6,459 nt of DNA from JBFMHD01 sp040752395 [NCBI: Candidatus Hydrogenedentota bacterium] (lineage in GTDB: Bacteria; JBFMHD01). Each line of letters opens with the position of its first letter. Position 1 is the stretch's first letter. Of the stretch, positions 1-5,033 are shown piece after piece. Made by a program: the position numbers and the translations under genes. The notes under the pieces were generated by a model. The model was given only the letters and a program-made list of their open reading frames with translations, had not been told where the DNA came from and did no database searches. The stretch covers positions 1 through 6,459 of the forward strand of contig JBFMHD010000158.1 of NCBI GenBank assembly GCA_040752395.1. Direction: 5' to 3'.

Positions 1-127
1 GGCGTCATCCTCCTCATCGTGGTCATGCCACACATTTTATGAAGACGTGTTCCTCATCACCTCGGAATAACATATACAATAATTTGCAATTTTTGCAACT
101 AAACTAACAACTATTATGAGAGGTTTT
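1..127. other. Left-edge region without a recognised gene
   Basis: No gene can be supported here. Forward frames open at the left edge close within about 35 codons (stops at 40, 68 and near 103) and give low-complexity peptides with no family resemblance. The first 65 bases contain related pyrimidine-rich pieces (CCTCCTCATCGTGG and CCTCATCACCTCGG). Positions 80-98 contain two copies of a TTGCAA-type word, and the 11-mer at 80-90 is the reverse complement of one at 3879-3889. This looks like intergenic DNA carrying the same class of short repeats found elsewhere in the window. Confidence 0.5.
118..123 (+). promoter_or_regulatory. Possible ribosome binding site for the small membrane protein
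   Basis: GAGAGG lies 4 nt upstream of the ATG at 128. It overlaps the alternative in-frame ATG at 116, which has no purine-rich site upstream. This favours 128 as the start, although the spacing is short. A third in-frame ATG at 149, just before the first membrane helix, cannot be excluded. Confidence 0.4.
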
Positions 128-490
128 ATGAACAAAGAAGACAACTCTATGAAGTATATTCTGGTTAGTATCCTTATATTAGTTCTTTTAATAGCGATAA
201 TTATATCTATAAGATATGGGAATATTTTTATATTTTTAGGTATACTTGTTCCGATCATTATCTTTATGACAATCTTTTTACTCATATCAGGTATGAAAAA
301 GAAGATTACAAAAGCGCTTGAAAAGAAATACGGTGATGATGTGATGATTATTGCAACTGCTTTTATGGATTTTTTTCAAGTGCCGCTTACGATTATTGTT
401 GGTGTATGTTTGATTTTATTTGTGTTGGCTGTGAGTTGTTTGATATTTATATCTTTTATATATCCATACCTTAGTGAAGTGGTGATCTAA
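128..490 (+). CDS. Small three-helix membrane protein, function unknown
   Basis: I do not recognise a family for this 120-residue protein. It has a short charged N-terminus (MNKEDNSMK), two closely spaced hydrophobic helices at about residues 9-28 and 32-54, a basic loop (MKKKITKALEKKYGDD, 56-71) and a third long hydrophobic stretch at about 86-113. The positive loop suggests a cytoplasmic position for residues 56-71. There are no catalytic motifs. The start at 128 is chosen because GAGAGG lies just upstream. Starts at 116 or 149 would change the length by +4 or -7 residues. It stands alone, with an 89-bp repeat element immediately downstream and a zinc-ribbon gene after that on the same strand. 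Neither neighbour suggests a role. Coding status is likely from length and the membrane-protein pattern but is not certain. Confidence 0.6.
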   Translation: MNKEDNSMKYILVSILILVLLIAIIISIRYGNIFIFLGILVPIIIFMTIFLLISGMKKKITKALEKKYGDDVMIIATAFMDFFQVPLTIIVGVCLILFVLAVSCLIFISFIYPYLSEVVI

Positions 491-548
491 GAAACATTAT
501 TGATTGCTGCATAAATAAGAGGCACAGAGGCTCAAAGTATGAAAAACC

Positions 549-564
549 CTTGCTTCTTGCTTCT
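549..564 (+). repeat. Tandem heptamer TTGCTTC x2
   Basis: CTTGCTTCTTGCTTCT is two copies of a 7-nt unit plus flanks. The identical 16-mer occurs at 3820-3835 in repeat copy B, and a diverged inverted form lies near 6285-6299. It sits inside repeat copy A. Confidence 0.8.
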
Positions 565-565
565 A

Positions 566-571
566 TATAAT
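566..571 (+). promoter_or_regulatory. Candidate -10 element upstream of the zinc-ribbon gene
   Basis: A perfect TATAAT lies at the inner edge of the right inverted repeat of copy A. It would place the transcription start near 578 and leave a leader of about 30 nt that includes the strong ribosome binding site at 595-600. No convincing -35 box lies 16-18 bp upstream, so the call rests on the -10 hexamer and position alone. Confidence 0.35.
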
Positions 572-594
572 GCAGTGGTCAATAAATTTTTATT

Positions 595-600
595 GGAGGT
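595..600 (+). promoter_or_regulatory. Strong ribosome binding site that selects a TTG start
   Basis: GGAGGT is a near-perfect Shine-Dalgarno sequence. It lies 6 nt from the TTG at 607 but 15 nt from the next in-frame ATG at 616. The spacing therefore favours the TTG as the initiation codon of the zinc-ribbon gene. Confidence 0.75.
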
Positions 601-606
601 AAGAGA

Positions 607-825
607 TTGTCGCTAATGTTCTCAGAATACGACCAGCAAGAATTCTATAAAAGAAATTCTGTGTACGAATGTGATAATTGTGGTTATCAATGGAAAGTTG
701 AGAGTGATTCGATCGCAGATATAACCGAGGAAGACGAGGACATTAATCTACACGGACTCTCGGAAAAATTCGAGCCTAAATATTGTCCTATGTGTGGAAG
801 CCGGTACCTCTCTGTTATTTTTTAA
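607..825 (+). CDS. Small zinc-ribbon protein
   Basis: This 72-residue protein has two CxxC knuckles: C22-x-x-C25 (YECDNCGYQW) and C60-x-x-C63 (KYCPMCGSRYL). This is the usual four-cysteine zinc-ribbon arrangement, with a 34-residue acidic insert (VESDSIADITEEDEDI) between the pairs. No signal peptide or membrane segment is present, so it is probably cytoplasmic. The fold suggests metal binding and a possible nucleic-acid or protein contact, but no specific function can be assigned. Translation probably starts at TTG 607, selected by GGAGGT at 595-600; an ATG start at 616 would remove only three residues. The gene is convergent with the minus-strand exporter operon and shares its last 11 bases with that operon's final gene. 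Nearby repeat copy A may contribute its promoter. Confidence 0.8.
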   Translation: MSLMFSEYDQQEFYKRNSVYECDNCGYQWKVESDSIADITEEDEDINLHGLSEKFEPKYCPMCGSRYLSVIF

Positions 826-833
826 CCCCGGCT
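799..833. terminator. Weak stem-loop at the convergent gene ends
   Basis: AGCCGG (799-804) and CCGGCT (828-833) form a perfect 6-bp GC-rich inverted repeat spanning the overlap between the zinc-ribbon gene and the TPR-protein gene. The loop is 23 nt and contains an AT-rich stretch rich in T on the plus strand. There is no T-tract directly after either arm, so it is not a canonical intrinsic terminator. It is noted only because both converging transcripts end here. Confidence 0.2.
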
Positions 834-1510
834 ATGCTATTGATTCCTTCTATCTCATTCCTGGCGCGTTCGATAAATCTTTTTTCTACATCACGCATTA
901 ATAATAATTTCTCGTAAGTTAATTTTGCTTCTTTATATCTACCTATCTGTTTATAAAAATTTCCAAGCATTATATTTAAAAGTGGGTGATGGTCGGGTCT
1001 GGAGATCTCATCTTCAAACTGTTTGATTAAGACATCTGGGTTTAATTTCTCTTTACCAAAAAGATACATAAGCATTCCAAAATGAAGTTTAAGATGATAG
1101 AAATCAGGCAATTCTTTTAATCCCATGGTAAGTATGTAATATGTTTCTCTGGGATAATTAAAATACCAGCCAAGCAGAGCCGAACCATAATAGTATGCCC
1201 ACTGGAATTTCGTATCGGTACACACGGTTCTTAATAATTTTTTATAAGTATGAGGGTATCCTGTTTTTATAAATTTCGGGTCGCCGCAATACATTAGAGT
1301 ATCAAGCCATAGATAATCGGCTTTAGCACGCTTGAATCCAAATAAAACAGCAAAAAAATCACTTATCGTAATATTATCAATCAAGAGAAAAGAATATGAT
1401 TTTGATACATATCCCATTCTATAAGTTTTTATATTATCCTTAATGAAGATATCTGAGAGTAAGATAAGCAGGATTCCTGTAAAAATAGGTAGTAATAAAT
1501 TTTTATTCAT
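815..1510 (-). CDS. Membrane-anchored TPR-like protein linked to an ABC exporter
   Basis: The 231-residue product starts with a hydrophobic segment (about 5-23, LLLPIFTGILLILLSDIF) that looks like an uncleaved signal anchor. It is followed by a helix-rich domain. A motif at about 58-72 (FGFKRAKADYLWLD) resembles the conserved 'GF+..AD.LWL' region of TPR-type proteins common in deep-branching bacteria. Residues about 104-135 (WAYYYGSALLGW) and 174-206 (HPLLNIMLGNFYKQIGRYKEAK) fit tetratricopeptide helices; the second is the clearer match. TPR domains act as protein-protein scaffolds, so a role assembling or assisting the adjacent transporter is inferred rather than shown. It is the last gene of the operon. 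Its ATG overlaps the permease stop by ATGA, and its 3' end overlaps the convergent zinc-ribbon gene by 11 bp. No strong ribosome binding site precedes it, consistent with translational coupling. Confidence 0.75.
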   Translation of the reverse strand: MNKNLLLPIFTGILLILLSDIFIKDNIKTYRMGYVSKSYSFLLIDNITISDFFAVLFGFKRAKADYLWLDTLMYCGDPKFIKTGYPHTYKKLLRTVCTDTKFQWAYYYGSALLGWYFNYPRETYYILTMGLKELPDFYHLKLHFGMLMYLFGKEKLNPDVLIKQFEDEISRPDHHPLLNIMLGNFYKQIGRYKEAKLTYEKLLLMRDVEKRFIERARNEIEGINSIAGVKK

Positions 1511-2289
1511 AAGTCACGCTTACTGAAAATCCGGGAACTTATACCGATTATAAAAATAATGTATCCCAGGGTATATAAAGTAACGCCGAGAGTATGTAGA
1601 CCTGTGTTTGAAATGCCAACCTCAAGCAAATAATCGATAATATTATAGTGTTCCATATATGGAAAGATTATTTGTATAAATTTGTATATAAATCGGAGTA
1701 TAAGTGGAGGTTCAGCAAGGCGGATATAATAATCAATGCCATGAGTCAGATAACCGATAATGATTGAAGAAAATGTCAAAAGGATACTTGCAATCATTGA
1801 TGTGGAATACGATGAAAAGAAAAAACCGACTGTAAGAATGACAGATAGTTTCAAAAAAAGATAAAAGAAGACAAGTAAAATTTCCGAAGTAACTTTAACA
1901 CCAACAATAAATAAAAAAATAAAGTATATAAAACAAAAAAGCAGGTATAAAGAAACAAGTACATAACACAGCCCGAGATACGTTCCAAGTAGCAACTCAT
2001 TTCGTGACAGGGGTTTGGATAGATAGAAGTAAATACTTTTATTATCGATATTTTTAATAATCGTTACAGCACCGATAAATATTATAGATATCCAGCCAAT
2101 CAATTCAATAGATGCAAATCCCATATCAATAAGAATCCTTTCTTTTATTCTCGGACCAAGTAAAGTAGATATTACTGATAAAGCTATAAATAATATCCCG
2201 GCGATAATAAATCCATAAAATATTTTATTTCGTTTCCAGTAGATAAAGATGATTTTTGATAAAGAGAAAATATTAGTAATGCTTCTCAT
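1507..2289 (-). CDS. ABC-2 type transporter permease
   Basis: This 260-residue integral membrane protein has six likely transmembrane segments at about residues 22-45, 62-79, 103-129, 135-158, 162-181 and 235-252, the usual topology of ABC-2 export permeases. Between the second and third helices lies IYFYLSKPLSRNELLLGTYLG (87-107), matching the family's conserved 'SKPxSRxExxLGKxxG' coupling segment. The C-terminus RIFSKRDL also resembles the basic 'F..RD' tail seen in these permeases. It would form the membrane channel with the ATPase encoded just upstream, probably as a homodimer because only one permease is present. Substrate is not evident; family members export drugs, polysaccharides, lipids or peptides, or act in membrane assembly. 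The gene overlaps the ATPase stop (2286-2289) and the TPR gene start (1507-1510), each by ATGA, implying tightly coupled expression. Confidence 0.88.
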   Translation of the reverse strand: MRSITNIFSLSKIIFIYWKRNKIFYGFIIAGILFIALSVISTLLGPRIKERILIDMGFASIELIGWISIIFIGAVTIIKNIDNKSIYFYLSKPLSRNELLLGTYLGLCYVLVSLYLLFCFIYFIFLFIVGVKVTSEILLVFFYLFLKLSVILTVGFFFSSYSTSMIASILLTFSSIIIGYLTHGIDYYIRLAEPPLILRFIYKFIQIIFPYMEHYNIIDYLLEVGISNTGLHTLGVTLYTLGYIIFIIGISSRIFSKRDL

Positions 2290-3005
2290 TCAGCGATAAC
2301 CTTAAAGAAAAAATCCTTTAAAGGGACAGAGATATCTTTTTTTGCGAAATTAGAAAGAACTTTGCCTTCGTGGAGTATGATGATTTTACTTGCGGTCCGT
2401 TCGATAAAATCAAGTTCATGAGAACATATAAGCATCGTTATCCCCTCTTTTTTCTTTTCAATAATTACGTCCTCAACCATTCTCATTCCGAGCGGGTCAA
2501 GACCTGTTAATGGTTCATCAAGTATTAAAAATTCAGGGTTATGGAAGAGAGCCATAGCAAGCCCCAATCTTTGTAACATACCTTTAGAAAACTTTCCACA
2601 CATAAGATTCTCTTTGCCATTGAGTTTCACAAACTCAAGTAAGTATTCCATTTTCTGTTTGGTCTCTGTTTCAGAATAGTTAAACACCCTGCCGAGGAAC
2701 TCAAATAATTCAGATGGCGTCAGTTCTTCCTGAAGCGATATTTTTTCAGGGAGATACGAGAGTCTTTCCCGAGAGATTGAAAATCGGGAATCAACACCAA
2801 ATATTTCTGTCTCTCCGGAATCAGCAGAAATAAAATTTAATATTATTTTTACAGTTGTTGTTTTACCCGCTCCGTTTAAGCCCAGTAAAGCTACTACTTC
2901 ACCAGGGAAAATATCGAAACTCACATCTGAGAGGGCAGGGATGTAGTGGGGTACAAATTTATAAGTCTTTTTTAAATTTTTTACTTTTAATACCGGTTTA
3001 TCCAT
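2286..3005 (-). CDS. ABC transporter ATP-binding protein (ABC-2 exporter type)
   Basis: This 239-residue cytoplasmic ATPase would power the adjacent permease. Visible motifs in order are: Walker A GLNGAGKT (42-49, Lys48); a YLPE segment (84-87) with Glu where many ABC proteins have the Q-loop Gln; signature FSKGMLQRL (139-147) instead of LSGGQ; Walker B FLILDEP (159-165, catalytic Glu164); D-loop GLDP (168-171); and switch histidine in SHEL (His196). YLPE and (F/Y)SKGM are common in the CcmA-like ABC-2 exporter ATPases, so these departures are typical of the subfamily and not signs of decay. Length is normal for a stand-alone subunit. It begins 17 bp after the lipid kinase-like gene stop, with no clear Shine-Dalgarno, and its stop overlaps the permease start. 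Substrate cannot be predicted from this subunit. Confidence 0.93.
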   Translation of the reverse strand: MDKPVLKVKNLKKTYKFVPHYIPALSDVSFDIFPGEVVALLGLNGAGKTTTVKIILNFISADSGETEIFGVDSRFSISRERLSYLPEKISLQEELTPSELFEFLGRVFNYSETETKQKMEYLLEFVKLNGKENLMCGKFSKGMLQRLGLAMALFHNPEFLILDEPLTGLDPLGMRMVEDVIIEKKKEGITMLICSHELDFIERTASKIIILHEGKVLSNFAKKDISVPLKDFFFKVIAE

Positions 3006-3022
3006 TTTATCAGGTTGTCAGG

Positions 3023-3607
3023 CTACCGCCCACAGCTTAAAACAATCGCTGAAATAAGCGGTATAAAAAAATTATCTTTATTTCCCCGAAATATTAATTC
3101 AGCTATCGAAGAAACGATAGCGGTAAAAAACAGGATAGTCAAGCTGAAATTAGCATCGAATAAATTGTAATTTATAATTAGAGATATTATTAGAGTGGTG
3201 CAAAAAAAAGAGAGCGTTCCTTCAAGAGTTTTGGTACCAGAAATTTTTATCCTGCCAAATTTTTTTCCTATTAAAGAAGCAACAGAATCACCAAAGATAA
3301 GAGGAACAAGAGATAAGATAGCCACAGATTTTGGGAAGAGGCATATTATTATAAGGACACCTGATATAAAATACACCGTACCAGCAGGTTCCACAGCCTC
3401 AGAATCCCGCATAAATTGTTTAAAAAAGAATTGAAATAAAGTATTTATAAAACAAAAAGCAAGTCTTAGAATTTCTGCTATCGAAACTATTATTAAGATT
3501 ATTGATACAATTATTTTTGTTGAATCTGAGTTGAAAAAGTAAATAATAAAAGGGAATATCAACCCAAAACAGATATGAAAAATTTTACGTTTTATTTCAC
3601 AAGACAT
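3023..3607 (-). CDS. CTP-dependent diacylglycerol/polyprenol kinase-like membrane protein
   Basis: The 194-residue, multi-helix membrane protein matches the Dgk1/SEC59/phytol-kinase-type family (COG0170), related to CDP-diglyceride synthetases. These enzymes phosphorylate a lipid alcohol (diacylglycerol, dolichol or other polyprenol, phytol), usually with CTP. Family marks are RKIFHICFG near the N-terminus (7-15), EILRLAF (45-51), GDSVASLIGKKFGRIKISG (106-124), KTLEGTLSFF (126-135) and the C-terminal KDNFFIPLISA (177-187), with Asp107 and Asp178-Asn179 as likely active-site residues. About six or seven hydrophobic segments are spread along the chain. The substrate cannot be told from sequence. 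It heads the operon with the ABC exporter, so a role in lipid-carrier recycling or membrane lipid handling is inferred. The ATG at 3607 is preceded only by a weak GTGAAG, so the exact start is less sure than the family. Confidence 0.85.
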   Translation of the reverse strand: MSCEIKRKIFHICFGLIFPFIIYFFNSDSTKIIVSIILIIVSIAEILRLAFCFINTLFQFFFKQFMRDSEAVEPAGTVYFISGVLIIICLFPKSVAILSLVPLIFGDSVASLIGKKFGRIKISGTKTLEGTLSFFCTTLIISLIINYNLFDANFSLTILFFTAIVSSIAELIFRGNKDNFFIPLISAIVLSCGR

Positions 3608-3634
3608 AGCTTCACAATGACGGTGTTTGGTTTT

Positions 3635-3648
3635 CTTGCATCTTGCTT
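3635..3648 (+). repeat. Heptamer pair CTTGCAT CTTGCTT
   Basis: Two adjacent 7-nt units differ at one position and belong to the same CTTGCTT family as the repeats in copies A and B. They lie in the probable leader of the minus-strand operon, about 28 bp upstream of its first start codon. Confidence 0.55.
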
Positions 3649-3704
3649 TTTAATCCCACAGAAGACTGAGGGAATATGGCGATCAGATAAAAAAATATTG
3701 CATA

Positions 3705-3733
3705 TTAATATAAATCTATATATGATTTAACAA
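3705..3733 (-). promoter_or_regulatory. Candidate promoter of the exporter operon
   Basis: On the minus strand TTGTTA (3733-3728) is followed after 17 bp by TATTAA (3710-3705). This is a reasonable housekeeping-sigma match and would give a leader of about 90 nt before the ATG at 3607. The region is very AT-rich, so chance matches are likely. Confidence 0.35.
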
Positions 3734-3736
3734 GAG

Positions 3737-3766
3737 TTGTAAAAGGATTATTTAATGCTGTATAAA
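3737..3766 (+). promoter_or_regulatory. Candidate promoter of proB
   Basis: TTGTAA (3737-3742) and TATAAA (3761-3766) are separated by 18 bp. The -10 lies inside the left end of repeat copy B, so copy B may bring part of this promoter. The start would be near 3773, leaving a leader of about 150 nt made mostly of copy B. Its -35 lies 3 bp from the opposing -35 of the exporter operon. Confidence 0.3.
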
Positions 3767-3917
3767 TAACGAGACTGTAAAAAGAAAAGACACTTCTTAT
3801 TTCTTACTTTTTTCGTTATCTTGCTTCTTGCTTCTAAACAAAGGCACAAAGGTACAAAGATAAAAAGATTAAATGCAAATTGCAAATTAGTCTCATTACT
3901 AATGCAGAGGTCAATAA
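3748..3917 (+). repeat. MITE-like intergenic repeat, copy B
   Basis: This 170-bp segment has the same ends as copy A: 3748-3769 match 497-518 at 19 of 22 positions, and 3900-3917 match 568-585 at 17 of 18. Its own two ends are a weaker inverted repeat (11 of 16). The interior is longer than copy A and rearranged: the TTGCTTC pair (3821-3834) comes before the AGGCACAA pair (3842-3857), the reverse of the order in A. Extra T-rich heptads and TGCAAAT heptamers are present. It ends 6 bp before the proB ATG, so proB's only SD-like sequence, GAGGT (3908-3911 with flanking G), lies in the repeat end. Confidence 0.6.
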
Positions 3918-3923
3918 CTTATT

Positions 3924-5030
3924 ATGAAACAATATTCAATTAAAAGTGGAGATAGAGTAGTCATAAAAGTAGGTACCTCACTTATAACCGAGGGCCCCAG
4001 ACCAAGAAAGAAATTCATATCTGAACTTGCAAGACAGATATCAGTATTAAGAGAATCAGGTATTAAAGTGTCACTTGTGAGCTCTGGCGCTGTGGGCACA
4101 GGGATGGGCATACTCGGTATTGATAAAAGACCATCAGTTATACAGGAGCATCAGGCAGTCGCCAGTATAGGTCAGGCGAAACTTATGGAGATTTACAGAC
4201 AGTTATTTGATACTTATGATATAATGATAGCGCAGATACTTTTAACGCGTGATGATTTAAGCGACAGGCGAAGACATCTTAATGCAAAAAATACGATAGA
4301 GAAACTTTTTAGTTGGAATGTTTTGCCGATTATTAATGAGAACGATACTGTTGTTGTTGAAGAACTGAAATTTGGAGACAATGATAATCTTGCTGCTTTG
4401 GTGAGTTTATTAATAGACGCTGATTTTCTTATTATTTTAACAGATGTTGATGGCTTTTATGATAAAGATGGAAAGATAATTAGTTTAGTTGATGAAATTA
4501 CTGATGAGATGAAGAAAATTGCTAAGAATACTGATACTGAGATAAGCAGGGGGGGTATGAACAGCAAACTTCTGGCTTGCGAAATAGCAATAGAGTCGGG
4601 TATCTCTGCAATTATCGCAAATGGCAACGAAAAGGAGATATTAATTAAAATTTTAAATAATGAAAAAGTAGGGACATTGTTTAAAACTAAGGATACCAGG
4701 GTTTCAGGGAGAAAACGATGGATAGCATATCATATGAAAAAGAAAGGGAGTTTAGTAATTGATGATGGAGCAGCTGTTGCATTAAAAGAAAAAGGCAAGA
4801 GCTTGTTACCATCGGGTATCACAGAGGTAAACGGTAGATTCGAACGCGGTGATGCTGTAGAAATCATAGATAAAAATAAAAATGTTCTCGGAGCAGGAAT
4901 AGTTCAATATGATTTTGCCGAAGTAAATGAAATTAAAGGGGCTCAAAGTAAAGATATTGAGAAAAGGCTGGGTTATACATTTGGCAGTGAGGTGATACAC
5001 AGAGATGATATGGTTATATCTGGTGAATAA
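3924..5030 (+). CDS. proB: Glutamate 5-kinase with PUA domain (first step of proline synthesis)
   Basis: ProB phosphorylates L-glutamate with ATP to gamma-glutamyl phosphate, which ProA then reduces. The 368-residue length matches full-length ProB. The amino-acid kinase domain (about 10-255) shows KVGTSL (15-20, Lys15), VSSGAVGTGMG (52-62), LTRDDLSDRRRHLNAKNT (107-124), INENDTV (137-143), the FGDNDNLAALVS segment (150-161), LTDVDGFYD (172-180) and RGGMNSKL (209-216, Lys215). The C-terminal PUA domain (about 275-350) contains GKSLLPSGI and FERGDAV, and the chain ends with the typical VIHRDDM. All key residues look intact. In family members proline feedback acts at the kinase domain. ATG 3924 is the only ordinary start after an in-frame stop at 3915; an SD-like GAGGT lies about 12 nt upstream, which is long. 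The partner proA is not in this window. The transferase gene follows after 3 bp. Confidence 0.96.
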   Translation: MKQYSIKSGDRVVIKVGTSLITEGPRPRKKFISELARQISVLRESGIKVSLVSSGAVGTGMGILGIDKRPSVIQEHQAVASIGQAKLMEIYRQLFDTYDIMIAQILLTRDDLSDRRRHLNAKNTIEKLFSWNVLPIINENDTVVVEELKFGDNDNLAALVSLLIDADFLIILTDVDGFYDKDGKIISLVDEITDEMKKIAKNTDTEISRGGMNSKLLACEIAIESGISAIIANGNEKEILIKILNNEKVGTLFKTKDTRVSGRKRWIAYHMKKKGSLVIDDGAAVALKEKGKSLLPSGITEVNGRFERGDAVEIIDKNKNVLGAGIVQYDFAEVNEIKGAQSKDIEKRLGYTFGSEVIHRDDMVISGE

Positions 5031-5033
5031 ATA

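Larger units (their letters stand above)
497..585 (+). repeat. MITE-like intergenic repeat, copy A
   Basis: This 89-bp segment is bounded by an imperfect inverted repeat. Positions 497-512 (TTATTGATTGCTGCAT) match the reverse complement of 570-585 at 13 of 16 positions. Its first 22 bases match positions 3748-3769 at 19 of 22, and its last 18 bases match 3900-3917 at 17 of 18, so it shares both ends with copy B. The interior holds AGGCACAG/AGGCTCAA (520-535) and two TTGCTTC heptamers (550-563). No transposase is encoded. A TA dinucleotide at each end could be a target duplication, but this is only inference. The right end lies 21 bp before the zinc-ribbon start codon. Confidence 0.6.
3608..3923. 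other. Divergent control region between the exporter operon and proB
   Basis: No gene is seen in these 316 bases. The region holds back-to-back promoter candidates (3705-3733 minus, 3737-3766 plus), a CTTGCAT/CTTGCTT heptamer pair at 3635-3648, and repeat copy B at 3748-3917. Copy B contains a roughly 42-nt T-rich run with a 7-nt period (3794-3835), AGGCACAA/AGGTACAA (3842-3857) and two TGCAAAT heptamers (3874-3887). Confidence 0.8.

Noticed and set aside
1-29. Possible minus-strand gene entering from the left edge with an acidic, His-rich reading
   Set aside because: The in-frame start would be a GTG with no ribosome binding site, and only about ten codons are visible, so it cannot be supported.
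37-285. 82-codon minus-strand reading frame opposite the first membrane protein
   Set aside because: It lies antisense to a better candidate, is a low-complexity Ile/Lys-rich translation and has no ribosome binding site or family resemblance.
799-833. Strong bidirectional terminator between the converging genes
   Set aside because: The stem is only 6 bp with a 23-nt loop and no T-tract follows either arm; kept only as a low-confidence stem-loop.
2286-3005. ABC ATPase as degenerate because of Glu in the Q-loop position and FSKGM instead of LSGGQ
   Set aside because: Both variants are common in ABC-2 exporter ATPases, and Walker A, Walker B and the switch histidine are intact.
3195-3434. 79-codon plus-strand reading frame inside the lipid kinase-like gene
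   Set aside because: The opposite strand encodes a protein with clear family motifs; this frame is its antisense shadow. The same applies to 2855-3040, 3911-4111 and 4806-5000.
3608-3923. Riboswitch or T-box in the long leader region upstream of proB
   Set aside because: I could not find a conserved riboswitch core or T-box sequence; the length is explained by repeat copy B.
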